64,000 nt of DNA from Sphaerisporangium perillae (GCF_023276435.1 NZ_JALLPO010000038.1:1-64000), one strand, 5' to 3'. Shown: positions 44,601-53,480, counted from the first letter of the stretch. Numbers and translations are program-made. Notes: generated by a model from the sequence alone, not told the origin.

Positions 44601-45887
44601 GCGCTCCACCTGTCGCTGCTGCGCTCCTGCACCGGCTGGCCGTCCGGCGTGTGGATCGACCCGCCCCGGCGCACTGCCCCCGACGGGTCGAACTTCCAGC
44701 TGCAGCACTGGACGCACTCCTTCGAGTACTCCCTGGTCACCGGGGCCGGCGACTGGCGCGAGGCCCGGCTCGTGGACCACGGCCACGATGTCAACCACCC
44801 GCTGTCCGCCGTGGCGGCGCCCGCGCATGAGGGGCGGCTGGCCGCCACGACCTCCTTGCTGTCGGTCGAGCCCGCAGGCAAGGTCGTGCTCGCGGCGCTC
44901 AAGGCCACGGGCAACCCGCTCGCCACCGGCCGCGAGGCCGGGGAGGTCGACGGCATCACCCTGCGGCTGTACGAGGCGGCGGGCGAGCAGGTCACCGCCA
45001 CCGTCCGCACCGCCCTGCCGCTCGGCGAGACCCGCCGCGCCGACCTGCTCGAACGGCCCCTCGCGCCGCTGTCGCCCGAGGCGATCGAGCTGACCGGCAT
45101 GGAGATCGCCACCGTCACGGCGGCGGTCGCCTCCCCCTCGGAGGCCTCCGGGGCCGGGCTCGGGCCGGCGGGCGAGCCGTACCAGCCCGTCTACACCCGT
45201 TACTGGCTGAACAACACCGGGCCGGCCCCGGTGGGCAACATGCCCGTCGCCGTCCACCTCTCGCCGGCCGGCCTGCCCGTCTCCGGGGCCGTCGAGCTGC
45301 GGGTGTCCGTCGCCTCCGGGCTCACCGAAGGGGAGGCGGCCGGCGTGGTCACCCTGCTCGCCCCCGACGGGTGGACGTGCGAGCCGGCCGAGCGGCCGTA
45401 CGCGCTGCCGCCCGGCGGGCACGCCTCCTTCCCGGTCAGGGTGACCCCCGCGGACGGCGCGGCCCCCGGCGAGTACTGGCTGCGGGCACGCCTGTCCCAC
45501 GGCGGCCAGGCGTACGAGGACGTCGCCCGCCTGCACGTGGGCGACGGCGAGGAAGCCGGCCTCGACGTCGTGGTGGAGACCCCGCGTGTGCCGCTGGCCC
45601 CGGGCGACACCGCGGCCGCCTCGGGGGCGGTGGAGGTCCTGCTCCGCTCCCCGGCCCGCACGGAGGTGTCCGTCCAGGCGCAGCTCATCAGCCCCTGGCA
45701 CACGTTCGAGCTGATCCCCGAATGGAACACCGGAGTGGTCGTCCCCGCCGAGGGCGAGGCCCGGCTCCGCTTCGACCTCCAGGCGCCCCCTGGCACCCGG
45801 CCGGGCCGCTGGTGGGCGGTGGTCAAGCTCGCCTGCGCCGGCCGGCTCCACTACACCGAGGCCATCGAGATCGAGGTGCGGGGATGA
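41682..45887 (+). CDS. GH38 alpha-mannosidase, very large
   Basis: A 1401-aa family 38 glycosidase. The zinc/catalytic N-terminal domain starts after about 90 residues with HFHYDPVWW (His98, Asp102); the nucleophile is Asp230 in LDVFGHDPQFP, and GAHHDAITGSESDQVY is the conserved late motif. Beta-sandwich domains follow, and the last about 250 residues hold NEW3-like immunoglobulin modules (LLAPDGWTCEPAERPYAL; GTRPGRWWAVVKLA). No signal peptide is seen, so it should act on imported mannosides. TTG 41682 comes 3 nt after the permease stop. It is longer than usual bacterial GH38 enzymes (about 1000-1050 aa) because of the added N- and C-terminal modules. Confidence 0.9.
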   Translation: MRITSVESTELFVEAGQVVRVHVEGPPGEIEVRVTGPGVAGVTRTGGRPAEVAVSTDAAPGARVPIEVTVSGADGPGEAVAGELVVAEPGWTVWMVPHFHYDPVWWNTQAAYTTTWDAAGAVAQEFRGDRQNAGFDLMREHLETARRDPDYKFVLAEVDYLKPYWDAHPEDRDHLRRLLAEGRVELMGGTYNEPNTNLTSAESTIRNIVYGVGFQRDIVGGDPATAWQLDVFGHDPQFPGLIAEAGLTSSSWARGPHHQWGPMLTGRDRERDGWGDPSTMQFPAEFEWLSPSGKGVLTHYMPAHYSAGWWLDSSADLATAEEAVYALFLQLKKVAATRNLLLPMGTDYSPPNKWVTEIHRDWNARYVSPRFVIGLPKEFFAAVRSSLAESLTEASPQTRDMNPVYTGKDVSFIDTKQAQRSAESLVADAEKFATLAAVTTGARYPHAALDKAWRQLVYGAHHDAITGSESDQVYLDLLTGWREAHDVGQGVLAASLGELTARVDTRGEGTAVVVWNPSSWARTDLVRVRLELPAPGAYGVRVSDPEAGELPVLLENPEHHEDGGLAAVDVVVLARDVPSLGCRTLRAEPVAEAAPLGWTARDGHAISTAAHLVEVDPARGGCVSRFYDVARDRELLQPGRVGNELVVYDEYSAHPEFHEGPWHLVPKGTTTGSAERPATSVTTETCALAERVTVTGRVGPASYTQQITLWHGLDRVDCVTHLDEFEGTDQLVRLRWPARVPGALPVSEVGDAVVGRGFGLIDVDSGEHPWTLDNPAGAWFALSSTARVALTAEDGTPIGARAIGIAEIIGGEPRELAVALVRKGVTATCSSAPGPRYGDLSVDSNLPDVRVALGTPEENPFVAQVLEAADPAYAALLRARLAAGGRARVWVPAAEPLEKVWVPSADLTGPRALPVLIVAGEGATEELAADLDDAVIEVTQPAELAALTEPALDDYTVGVVNRGIPGFAVDASGALHLSLLRSCTGWPSGVWIDPPRRTAPDGSNFQLQHWTHSFEYSLVTGAGDWREARLVDHGHDVNHPLSAVAAPAHEGRLAATTSLLSVEPAGKVVLAALKATGNPLATGREAGEVDGITLRLYEAAGEQVTATVRTALPLGETRRADLLERPLAPLSPEAIELTGMEIATVTAAVASPSEASGAGLGPAGEPYQPVYTRYWLNNTGPAPVGNMPVAVHLSPAGLPVSGAVELRVSVASGLTEGEAAGVVTLLAPDGWTCEPAERPYALPPGGHASFPVRVTPADGAAPGEYWLRARLSHGGQAYEDVARLHVGDGEEAGLDVVVETPRVPLAPGDTAAASGAVEVLLRSPARTEVSVQAQLISPWHTFELIPEWNTGVVVPAEGEARLRFDLQAPPGTRPGRWWAVVKLACAGRLHYTEAIEIEVRG

Positions 45888-45936
45888 GGTCCATCGGCGC
45901 GACGCCGGCCGGGACGCGAGTGCGGCGGCGAGCACG

Positions 45937-46722
45937 GTGACCGGCCACCTCGCCCCGGTCGCCGCGGTCGCCGCGGAGGTGGGGGAACGGGTCATCCCGG
46001 TCTCCCTGGTCGACGCCCGCGAGGCGGAGCTGCGGGCGGGGCCGCTCTCGGCGCGGCTGCCGCACCCGCACGGCGCCGAAGGCCGCAACCTGCGCCGCTG
46101 GCTGGTCCAGGTGCTGGTGACCGAGGCCCTGGTCGAGGTGGAGGCCGCCGCCCTCGGGCTCGTCGCGCCCGCTGATGGAGCGCGTGCCGCCACCCCGCTG
46201 ACGCTGTCCGCCGCGCTCCGCACCGGCGGTGTCGTCGCGGCGGTGACGGCGTCGATGCCGCTGGCCCGCACCCTGCGCGACACGGTCACGGCCGGGGTGC
46301 GGGTGCCGGAGGAGGAGGTCCGCGCGTACTACGAGCGCAACCTCGACCGCTTCACCGACCCGGAGGTGCGCCACGTCAGCCGGCTGCGCGGAGCGTCCGC
46401 CGCGCCGCTCGGGCCGGTGCGGCGCGGTGAGCTGCCCGGACCGCTGGAGACCGCCGTCTTCTCCGCCGGAGAGGGGGAGGTCGCCGGCCCCGTGGAAGGT
46501 CCCGGCGGGTCCTGGACGCTGCGGGTGGACCGCGTCGAGCCGGGCGGCCGCCGCCCGTACGAGACGGTCCGCGCGGCCATCGCGGCCGAGCTGACCTCGG
46601 TGGCCGTCGAGCAGGCCTTCGCCGGGTGGCTGGAACGCCGGTACGCCGAGAAGGTGCGCCTGCGCCACGGCTTCGAGCACCCGGCCGACCCGCACCACGC
46701 CGACGCCACCCACCGCCACTGA
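45937..46722 (+). CDS. Parvulin-like (PpiC-type) protein in the mannosidase operon
   Basis: A 261-aa protein with a helical SurA/PrsA-like N-terminal part and a C-terminal parvulin-like domain (VRAYYERNLDRFTDPEVRHV; GELPGPLETAVFSAGEGEVA; GGSWTLRVDRVEPGGRRPYE). It has no signal peptide or lipobox. GTG 45937 overlaps the stop of an 18-codon frame that itself starts at the mannosidase stop (45884), a possible coupling device. A peptidyl-prolyl isomerase in a sugar operon suggests help in folding the large mannosidase or binding protein; whether it is active is unknown because the domain is divergent. Confidence 0.7.
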   Translation: MTGHLAPVAAVAAEVGERVIPVSLVDAREAELRAGPLSARLPHPHGAEGRNLRRWLVQVLVTEALVEVEAAALGLVAPADGARAATPLTLSAALRTGGVVAAVTASMPLARTLRDTVTAGVRVPEEEVRAYYERNLDRFTDPEVRHVSRLRGASAAPLGPVRRGELPGPLETAVFSAGEGEVAGPVEGPGGSWTLRVDRVEPGGRRPYETVRAAIAAELTSVAVEQAFAGWLERRYAEKVRLRHGFEHPADPHHADATHRH

Positions 46723-46759
46723 CACCGCCACTGACACTGACACCGCCACGGACACCGCC

Positions 46760-46781
46760 GCCGCCCGGTAGGCCGGGCGGC
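46760..46781. terminator. Hairpin terminator between convergent genes
   Basis: Stem GCCGCCCGG/CCGGGCGGC with a TAGG loop between the parvulin-like gene and the sulfotransferase-fold gene. Confidence 0.7.
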
Positions 46782-46792
46782 GGGCGGGCCGT

Positions 46793-47443
46793 TCAGAGGG
46801 CCGGGTTCCGCAGCACGGTGGAGCGGAAGGACTCGCGGTCGTTGGAGTGCGGAAACGGCTCTTCAGGCACCGGCACGCCGAGGAAGGCGCAGAGCGGCTC
46901 CCAGCCCTGGTTCACCCGGAAGACGAGCAGGCGCTCCGCGGGCACGGTGCGCTGGACCTCTTCGTTGTGCTCGTCGAAACAGGCGATCACGTGGTCGCGG
47001 TCGTCGATGCGGCCCCGGAAGGACCGGCCGATCAGCCCCGCCTGACGGAACTCGGCGAGCTGCTCGGCGGCCTCGAACGTGCGGAACCGCGCGGCCGCCT
47101 CCGGGAATCTGCCGTTGATGGCCGCGAACACCGTGTTCCGCATCGACTCGTACCACTCGCCGGTGTCCCGCGTGGTGAGGATCACCTTGGCGTCCGGAAA
47201 CGCCTGGACCATCTCCCGCCAGAACGCCACGCCGGGCCAGTCCGTGGTGGCCTGGTATCCGTCGAGTGGTCCGCGCCACGCGCCGGGTTCGCCGTTCGCC
47301 GCCGCGGCCCAGTGATGGAGGTGTTCGGGATGGGCGAACACCTCGGTGAAGTGATAGCACGGCCCGAAACCGAGCTTGCACAGCGCGGTCTTGAGCGTCA
47401 TCGTCCCTGTCCGGCCGAGACCGGCACCGATCACCCGTAGCAT
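46793..47443 (-). CDS. Sulfotransferase-fold protein
   Basis: A 216-aa protein of the Sulfotransfer_4 type. The N-terminal phosphosulfate loop reads GAGLGRTGTMTLKTALCKLG, and the later VILTTRDTGEWYESM corresponds to the 3'-phosphate-binding segment. The C-terminal LLVFRVNQGWEPLCAFLGVP is common to this group. The acceptor is unknown. Start ATG 47443 follows GGGGGTG. It is convergent with the mannosidase operon and divergent from the gamma-glutamyltransferase gene. Confidence 0.85.
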   Translation of the reverse strand: MLRVIGAGLGRTGTMTLKTALCKLGFGPCYHFTEVFAHPEHLHHWAAAANGEPGAWRGPLDGYQATTDWPGVAFWREMVQAFPDAKVILTTRDTGEWYESMRNTVFAAINGRFPEAAARFRTFEAAEQLAEFRQAGLIGRSFRGRIDDRDHVIACFDEHNEEVQRTVPAERLLVFRVNQGWEPLCAFLGVPVPEEPFPHSNDRESFRSTVLRNPAL

Positions 47444-47532
47444 GGCACCCCCCGATCACGACATCAGAGCGCGGCACCCCAGGCAAGCCGATCGCGCCGG
47501 TCATGGTGGGTTCTTGACGGAGACCCCCCCTC

Positions 47533-49152
47533 GTGACCAGTCTTTTCGCGATAGCTGAGGTGGAGCACGGTTTGGGGGAGCCGTACAGTTTCGGCATGGA
47601 GTGCACGAGGTTCGCTACGTCCGGCATGGTCTGCACCGTCGATCATCTGGCCTCGGCGACGGGGTTGGTCATGCTCGACCGGGGTGGCTCGGCGGCGGAC
47701 GCGGTGATCGCCGCCAACGCGGTGCTGGCCGTCACCGCCCCGCACGCCTGCGGCCTGGGCGGCGACCTGTTCGCGCTCGTCCACGCGGGCACCGGCTCGC
47801 CGCGGGCGTTGAACGCCTCGGGGCGGTCGGGGTCCGGCGCCGACCCACACCGGCTGCGCGCCGAGGGACGCGGGCGGATGCCGTTCCAGCGCGACATCCG
47901 GTCGGTGCCGGTGCCCGGCTGCGCGGACGGCTGGCTGGCCCTGCACGCCAGGTACGGGCGGCTGCCGCTCGACGAGCTTCTCGCCCCCGCCATCCGGTAC
48001 GCGGACGAAGGGTTTCCCGCCTCGCCGATGCTCGCCCCGGCGGCCGGGGTGCTGCCCGGCGTCGGCGCCCCGGTGGAGCCGGGCACCCTGATCCGGCGGC
48101 CGGGCGTCGCCCGCGCGATGCGGGCGCTGGTCGGCGGCGGCCGTGAGGGCTTCTACCTGGGGGAGTTCGGCAGGGGCCTGCTCGCGCTCGGCCGTGACGG
48201 CACGGTGGGCGGCTCGGCGGAGGGCGAGTACGACGAGGCGGACCTGGCCCGCGTGAACGCCGACTGGGTGGAGCCGCTGCGCGCCCGCGCCTTCGGGCAC
48301 GACCTGTGGACGATCCCGCCGAACTCCCAGGGCTACCTGGTGCTGCTGGCGGCGGCCATCGCCGACGGGCTCGACCTGCCGCGCGATCCCGCGGACCCGC
48401 TGTGGGCTCACCTGCTCGCCGAGGCCGCGAGGGCCGCCGGGCACGACCGTCCCGACGTGCTGTTCGAGGGGGCTTCGGTGGACGGCGTGCTCGCCTCCGC
48501 GGCGGAGCGCCGGGCGGCGATCGACCCGTCGCGCAGGGCCAGGCTCCGCGATCTGGTCGCGCCGGGCGACACCACCTACCTGTGCGCGGTGGACGCCGAC
48601 GGGATGGGCGTGTCGCTCATCCAGTCGAACGCGGCGGGGTTCGGCAGCATGCTGTTCGAGCCGGCGACCGGGATCAACCTGCACAACCGGGGCATCGGCT
48701 TCTCGCTGGAGCCCGGCCACCCGGCGGAGTACGGGCCGGGACGCCGCCCGCCGCACACCCTCGCCCCGGCCCTGGTCACCCGGCCGGACGGGTCGCTGCG
48801 CACGGTGCTCGGAACGATGGGAGGGGACTCCCAGCCGCAGATCGTGCTGCAGGTGCTCGCCCGGCTGCTGGTGGCGGGGGAGTCGCCGGGGCAGGCCATC
48901 GCCGCGCCTCGCTGGCGGCTCGGCCCCGGGCTCACCGGCTTCGACGCCTGGAGCGACCCGGACGAGGCCTCCGTGGACCTCGAGGAGGGCGCCCCCTGGG
49001 CCGAAGGGCTGCGCGAGCGCGGGCACGACGTGAAGGGGTTGCCGTACGGGGGATCCTTCGGGCACGCCCACCTGATCGACGTGCGGCCGGACGGCGTGCT
49101 CGCCGGCGCCGCCGACCCCCGCGCCCTCATCTCCAGCGCCGCGGGCCGCTGA
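47533..49152 (+). CDS. Gamma-glutamyltransferase family protein
   Basis: A 539-aa N-terminal-nucleophile hydrolase of the gamma-glutamyltransferase/cephalosporin acylase group. Family marks are the early LVMLDRGGSAADAVIAANAV, GLGGDLFALVH, the self-cleavage site GDTTYLCAVD, where the exposed threonine becomes the nucleophile, and RPPHTLAPALV near the end. No signal peptide is seen, so it is probably cytoplasmic. GTG 47533 has GGAGA upstream; ATG 47596 fits the family N-terminus equally well. Substrate may be glutathione-like or another gamma-glutamyl amide. Confidence 0.9.
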   Translation: MTSLFAIAEVEHGLGEPYSFGMECTRFATSGMVCTVDHLASATGLVMLDRGGSAADAVIAANAVLAVTAPHACGLGGDLFALVHAGTGSPRALNASGRSGSGADPHRLRAEGRGRMPFQRDIRSVPVPGCADGWLALHARYGRLPLDELLAPAIRYADEGFPASPMLAPAAGVLPGVGAPVEPGTLIRRPGVARAMRALVGGGREGFYLGEFGRGLLALGRDGTVGGSAEGEYDEADLARVNADWVEPLRARAFGHDLWTIPPNSQGYLVLLAAAIADGLDLPRDPADPLWAHLLAEAARAAGHDRPDVLFEGASVDGVLASAAERRAAIDPSRRARLRDLVAPGDTTYLCAVDADGMGVSLIQSNAAGFGSMLFEPATGINLHNRGIGFSLEPGHPAEYGPGRRPPHTLAPALVTRPDGSLRTVLGTMGGDSQPQIVLQVLARLLVAGESPGQAIAAPRWRLGPGLTGFDAWSDPDEASVDLEEGAPWAEGLRERGHDVKGLPYGGSFGHAHLIDVRPDGVLAGAADPRALISSAAGR

Positions 49153-49157
49153 GGCGG

Positions 49158-49197
49158 CCCGCGTGGTGGGAGCCCGCCGCGGGTCCCACCACGCGGG
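49158..49197. terminator. Bidirectional hairpin terminator
   Basis: Perfect 14-bp stem (CCCGCGTGGTGGGA with its complement) between the convergent gamma-glutamyltransferase and SDR genes. Confidence 0.8.
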
Positions 49198-49203
49198 GGT
49201 CGG

Positions 49204-50010
49204 TCAGAGCTCCTTGAGGAACCCGGAGTCGACGGCGAACTCCGCGCCGGTCGTGCTCGCCGAGCGCGGCGAGACCAGGAGCGCGACGGCGTCGGCCACC
49301 TCCTGCGGGTCCACCAGGCGGCCCGTGGTCAGGTTCATCATGCCGGGCGCGACGCTGTCCATGACGGTGTCGCGGTCGGTGCCCGCCTGCGCGGCGATCA
49401 TGTCGGCGACGCCGCCCTCGTCGGTCCACCAGGCCGTCCGCACGGGCCCCGGGGACACGGTGTTCACCCGGATGCCCTGCGGGCCGAACTCCGCCGACAG
49501 CACCTTGGTGAGGTTGTTCATGGCGGCCTTCGCCGCCCCGTAGTCCACGTTGATGGGGGACGGCTGCCGGGCGTTGCCCGAGGACACGTTGACGATCGCG
49601 CCGCCACCGTGTTCGAGCATCACCGGGATGACGGCCCGGACGGCCCGGACGGCGGAGAACAGGTTGAACTCGAACATCGCCCGCCACTCGGCGTCGGTGG
49701 CGTCCAGGAACGAGCGGCGCGGGAGGGTCACCCCGGGCGGCGGCCCACCGGCGTTGTTGACCAGGATGTCCACCCGGCCGAACGCCTCCACCGCCCGAGC
49801 CACCACCTCCGCGGGCGCGGCGGGGTCCATGAGATCGACCGCGACGTGCACGAGGTCCGGGCCCGCCAGCGCGTCCAGTTCGGCGCTCGGCTTGCGGGAC
49901 GCGGCCACGACGCGCGCGCCCTCCTCGAGCAGGGTGCGGGTGACCGCCAGCCCGATGCCCTTGGAGGCTCCGGTGACCACCGCCACGCGGCCGGAAAGCT
50001 TCAGATCCAT
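49204..50010 (-). CDS. Short-chain dehydrogenase/reductase
   Basis: A 268-aa classical SDR. The cofactor motif is TGASKGIG, followed by NNAG, the serine in VSSGNARQP and the catalytic YGAAK. The C-terminus ends EFAVDSGFLKEL. It resembles 3-oxoacyl-ACP reductase-like and related oxidoreductases of unknown substrate. It is monocistronic, facing the gamma-glutamyltransferase gene. Confidence 0.9.
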   Translation of the reverse strand: MDLKLSGRVAVVTGASKGIGLAVTRTLLEEGARVVAASRKPSAELDALAGPDLVHVAVDLMDPAAPAEVVARAVEAFGRVDILVNNAGGPPPGVTLPRRSFLDATDAEWRAMFEFNLFSAVRAVRAVIPVMLEHGGGAIVNVSSGNARQPSPINVDYGAAKAAMNNLTKVLSAEFGPQGIRVNTVSPGPVRTAWWTDEGGVADMIAAQAGTDRDTVMDSVAPGMMNLTTGRLVDPQEVADAVALLVSPRSASTTGAEFAVDSGFLKEL

Positions 50011-50417
50011 TGGATGGTCCTTGTCATCGTCCCCCGCCCGCCCGCCGGGTGGGGGAGGGCCGCGCGCCCGCCGATCGGGCGCTTGTCGGTGACGTCGAAG
50101 CTAACGTCGCCGCGCCGCCGGGCCCCGGCGCGATTCGGACGAGCAGTCCCGGCGGGAATCGGACCCCGCATGCGGCCGCGTGAACGCGGAAGACCCCGCC
50201 AGGGGAATGCCTGACGGGGTCTTCACGTGTGCGAACCGGTGTGCGGGTCGCCTCTCGGCGAAAGGCTCAACGCGGCTCCAGCCGAACGGTAATCCGCGAA
50301 GGCAATAGGTGAGGCCCGGGGACACCGGACACACCGGTCACGATAGATGTAACCCCGGGAGCGGGAAGGTTGTTCCCGCCCGCACGGAGTCGCCCCCCCG
50401 CGAAGGCCGTCCGGCTC
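50011..50417. other. Intergenic region with a strong terminator
   Basis: 407 nt between the SDR start and the lactate-permease stop. GAAGACCCCG (50189-50198) pairs with CGGGGTCTTC (50215-50224), and the loop can extend the stem through CAGG/CCTG, giving the terminator for the permease transcript 194 nt past its stop. The stretch 50225-50417 has no gene; a short minus-strand RNA ending at this hairpin is conceivable but unsupported. Confidence 0.6.
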
Positions 50418-52058
50418 TCAGGTGACCATCCAGGACAGGACCGGGGAGGCCTGGAGTGCCGACAGGGCGCAGAGCACGACCAGGAAGACCAGGCTCCAGA
50501 CGATGACGCGGCGGAAGATGTCGCCTTCCTTGCCGTTCAGGCCGACCGCCGCCGCGGCGATGGCCAGGTTCTGCGGCGAGATCATCTTGCCGAGCACGCC
50601 GCCCGAGCTGTTGGCGGCGGCCATCAGCACCTCAGGCAGTCCGGCCTGACCCGCCGCCGTGACCTGCAGCGCGCCGAACAGCGAGTTGGAGGAGGTGTCG
50701 GAGCCGGTGACCGCCACGCCGAGCCAGCCGAGGATCGGCGACAGCAGCGCGAACGCGGCGCCCGCTCCCGCCATCCAGGTGCCGAGTGTGATCGTCTGCC
50801 CGGAGGCGTTCATCACGAACGCCAGCGCCAGCACGGCCATCACGGTGAGGATGGCCCAGCGGAGCTGGTGGAGCGTCACCCTGTAGGCCCGCAGCGCCCG
50901 GGAGGCCGAGAGCTTCAGCGCGGCCATGGTGAGCAGGCCCGCGACGAGCATCTGGGTGCCCGGCGTGGTGAGCAGGTTCAGCGTGAACGTCGGCAGCGAC
51001 AGCGGAGCGCCCTTGGCGTTGCGCAGGTCGAGGCCCGGCCACTTCACCGCGTACGTCGCCCGGTCCAGCAGGCTCTTCACCGGCGGGAGCTGGCAGATCA
51101 CGAACACCACGATGATGATCGCGTACGGCGCGTACGCCCGCACGACGTCGGCGCGGGCGTCGGGACGGGCCACCCGCTCGGCGAACTCGGGGGTCGGCTC
51201 GTCGGCGGCGCCGCCCGCGATCGCGGTGCGCGGCTCGCGCGGGCGGCGCGCGCGGACCAGCGCGACCACGGCGGCGGCAGACAGCAGCGAGGCGACCACG
51301 TCGGCCAGCGGCACCGAGATGAAGTTCGAGGTGGCGTACTGGGCCAGCGCGAAGACGACGCCGCAGGCCAGCGCCACCGGCCAGGTGTCGCGCAGCCCGC
51401 GCCACCCGTCCACGATCACGACGAGCGCGAGCGGCACGAACACGGCCAGGATGGGCGTCTGCCGCCCGACCATCGCGCCGAGGGTGTCGCTGGGCAGGCC
51501 GGTCACCTTGCCGAGGGTGATGATCGGGGTCGCCATGGCGCCGAAGGCGACCGGCGCGGTGTTGGCGGTCAGCGCGAGCACGGCGGCCTTCAGCGGCTTG
51601 AAGCCGAGGGCGATGAGCATGACCGAGGTCACCGCCACCGGCGTGCCGAACCCGGCGAGGGCCTCGATCAGTGCGCCGAAGGAGAAGGCGATGATGATGG
51701 CCTGGACGCGCTGGTCGTCGCTCACACGGGCGAAGGAGCGCCGCAGCACGTCGAAGTGCCCGGTCTCCACCGTCATCTGGAAGACCCAGATCGCGTTGAT
51801 GACGATCCACAGGATCGGGAAGAACCCGAACGCCGCCCCCTCGGTCCCCGCGAGCAGCGCCTGGCCGACCGGCATGCCGTACACCACGATGGCGATCAGC
51901 ACGGCGAGGGCCAAGGACACCAGCGAGGCGACCCAGGCGGTGACGCGCAGCACGCCGAGCAGCACGAACAGCAGCAGCAGCGGCAGCGCGGCGACCAGGG
52001 AGCTCCAGGCGAGAGAGTGGGCGACGGGATCGAGGACTTGCTGGTACACGGCGACCAC
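50418..52058 (-). CDS. L-lactate permease family transporter
   Basis: A 546-aa LctP-family proton/lactate (or glycolate) symporter with about 13 membrane helices. Recognisable segments are ALIEALAGFGTPVAVTSVML, LTANTAPVAFGAM, GSDTSSNSLFGALQV and NSSGGVLGKMISPQNLAIAA, all typical of LctP/GlcA. GTG 52058 is used. It is transcribed alone, with a terminator at 50189-50224. Confidence 0.93.
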   Translation of the reverse strand: MVAVYQQVLDPVAHSLAWSSLVAALPLLLLFVLLGVLRVTAWVASLVSLALAVLIAIVVYGMPVGQALLAGTEGAAFGFFPILWIVINAIWVFQMTVETGHFDVLRRSFARVSDDQRVQAIIIAFSFGALIEALAGFGTPVAVTSVMLIALGFKPLKAAVLALTANTAPVAFGAMATPIITLGKVTGLPSDTLGAMVGRQTPILAVFVPLALVVIVDGWRGLRDTWPVALACGVVFALAQYATSNFISVPLADVVASLLSAAAVVALVRARRPREPRTAIAGGAADEPTPEFAERVARPDARADVVRAYAPYAIIIVVFVICQLPPVKSLLDRATYAVKWPGLDLRNAKGAPLSLPTFTLNLLTTPGTQMLVAGLLTMAALKLSASRALRAYRVTLHQLRWAILTVMAVLALAFVMNASGQTITLGTWMAGAGAAFALLSPILGWLGVAVTGSDTSSNSLFGALQVTAAGQAGLPEVLMAAANSSGGVLGKMISPQNLAIAAAAVGLNGKEGDIFRRVIVWSLVFLVVLCALSALQASPVLSWMVT

Positions 52059-52152
52059 CTCGCGGGGGCGTGAATTTCCGAGCGATCACTCCGGGTTTAC
52101 TCCAGTTAGAGATCCCGGTAAAGACCCGGAAACAATTCCCCCGGCCGTCATC

Positions 52153-52186
52153 GCGGGCGGCCCCGAGAAGATCCGGGGCCGCCCGC
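52153..52186. terminator. Hairpin between DUF4383 and lactate permease genes
   Basis: 13-bp perfect stem (GCGGGCGGCCCCG with its complement) and an 8-nt loop, about 120 nt past the DUF4383 stop. The remaining intergenic DNA shows no gene. Confidence 0.7.
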
Positions 52187-52306
52187 GGGGGCACCGGCTC
52201 AGACGAGCTCGGCGGAGGTGGAACCGGATCCCCTGGTCGTCGGTGCACTCGGCGGTCAGCCCGTACGGCTTCCGCTCGGGCTCGGCGCCGGTGCGCCGCG
52301 GGGCGG

Positions 52307-52768
52307 TCAGGTGTGGAACATCCCCTTGCGGGCGCCGGCCGCGTGCCGCGACAGCATGACGCCGAGGCCGATCATGACAATGCCCAGCAGGAAGTGCAGC
52401 CAGTTGTCCGCCGAGTTGACCGGGATGAAGTTCGCCGCGCTCTCACGGCCCACCAGCAGGCCGTAGATCCACAGGACCAGGTAGATGGCGCCGCCCCAGA
52501 TCAGGAAGTTGCGCGCCCCCGCCCAGCTGCGGGCCATCGTGACGCCCGCGATGCCGAACAGCAGGTGCACGATGTTGTGCAGGATCGACACCTGGAAGAT
52601 GCCCAGCAGGTGGGCCCCCGAATGGTGTCCGGCGAACGTCATGGCGCCGTAGTTGGTCGTGATGCCGGGGACGAACCCCAGGACGCCCACCACGAGGAAG
52701 ATGATCCCGACGACGAGCGCGGCCGTCTGCAGCGGTGTTCGGGTCATTTCGCGCGTGTGCGCACTCAT
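52307..52768 (-). CDS. DUF4383 membrane protein
   Basis: A 153-aa protein with four membrane helices. LGIFQVSILHNIVHLLFGIA and NSADNWLHFLLGIVMIGLG are hallmarks of the DUF4383 family, common in actinobacteria and of unknown function. ATG 52768 (MSAHTRE) with GAGGAGG upstream is chosen over an earlier in-frame start. It is 100 nt downstream of the AmaP gene on the same strand and may belong to the same stress regulon. Confidence 0.88.
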   Translation of the reverse strand: MSAHTREMTRTPLQTAALVVGIIFLVVGVLGFVPGITTNYGAMTFAGHHSGAHLLGIFQVSILHNIVHLLFGIAGVTMARSWAGARNFLIWGGAIYLVLWIYGLLVGRESAANFIPVNSADNWLHFLLGIVMIGLGVMLSRHAAGARKGMFHT

Positions 52769-52868
52769 GGCGCCTCCTCGGTCGGTCTTGCTGTGGGTCG
52801 TGGTCGCCGGCTGACCGGCCGCCACGGCCGCACCCGCCGTGTCCGTCCTCGGCCCGGCGGGTGCGGGG

Positions 52869-53480
52869 TCAGTGGTGGGTGCGCACGGTGTGCATCCGGA
52901 CCGTGGCGGGCAGGCGCTCGGTCTCCAGGGACCGGCGGAGCCGGGCCACCGCGTGCTGGATGCCCTTTCTGGCGGCGGCGGGGTCGGACTCGTCGGGCAG
53001 GACGACGGCCAGGGCGAGGCTCGGCGCGGTGGGAGCGCCGGTCAGGGTCGCGCTGACCCGTTCACCGTGCGCGGCCCCTCGGCCGTGTACGCCCGCTCCG
53101 CCGCCGGGCGTCCGCTCCTCGTGGATGCTGTGCGCGAGGTCGTCCTCGAGCGCTCCGGCCGCGGCCCGGGCCGACAGGTGGGTGGCGCCGTGGCCGGGGT
53201 CGGCCTCCTCCAGGTTCAGGTAGCGGACGGTGTCCCTGCGCGCCTCCAGGAGCAGCCAGCGCAGGGCCAGCAGCTCGACCACGAGCGCGACGAGGGCGAG
53301 GGCGGGCCAGAACCAGGCGGTACGGGCGGCGAAGCCGGCGATCTGTGGGGAGATCACCGGTACGTGGCGCGGCCCGAGCAGCCCGAGGCCCTTGGCCAGT
53401 GCCAGGGCCCCCGCCAGGGTCAGGATCAGGCCCAGGATCGCCAGGCCGGTGCGGTTGACGCGCGCGTTACGGTGGCTCAC
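52869..53480 (-). CDS. AmaP-like alkaline-shock membrane anchor
   Basis: A 203-aa protein with two N-terminal membrane helices (LAILGLILTLAGALALAKGL; FWPALALVALVVELLALRWL) and a soluble C-terminal domain (SATLTGAPTAPSLALAVVLP, IQHAVARLRRSLETERLP). This is the layout of AmaP, which anchors Asp23 to the membrane. It is the last gene of a six-gene operon, 3 nt after the DUF6286 gene. Confidence 0.8.
   Translation of the reverse strand: MSHRNARVNRTGLAILGLILTLAGALALAKGLGLLGPRHVPVISPQIAGFAARTAWFWPALALVALVVELLALRWLLLEARRDTVRYLNLEEADPGHGATHLSARAAAGALEDDLAHSIHEERTPGGGAGVHGRGAAHGERVSATLTGAPTAPSLALAVVLPDESDPAAARKGIQHAVARLRRSLETERLPATVRMHTVRTHH

Noticed and set aside
41664..46289. 1541-codon open frame on the minus strand opposite the mannosidase
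   Set aside because: High-GC shadow frame: no start with ribosome site, low-complexity Gly/Arg/Val composition, while the plus strand encodes a complete GH38 enzyme with active-site residues.
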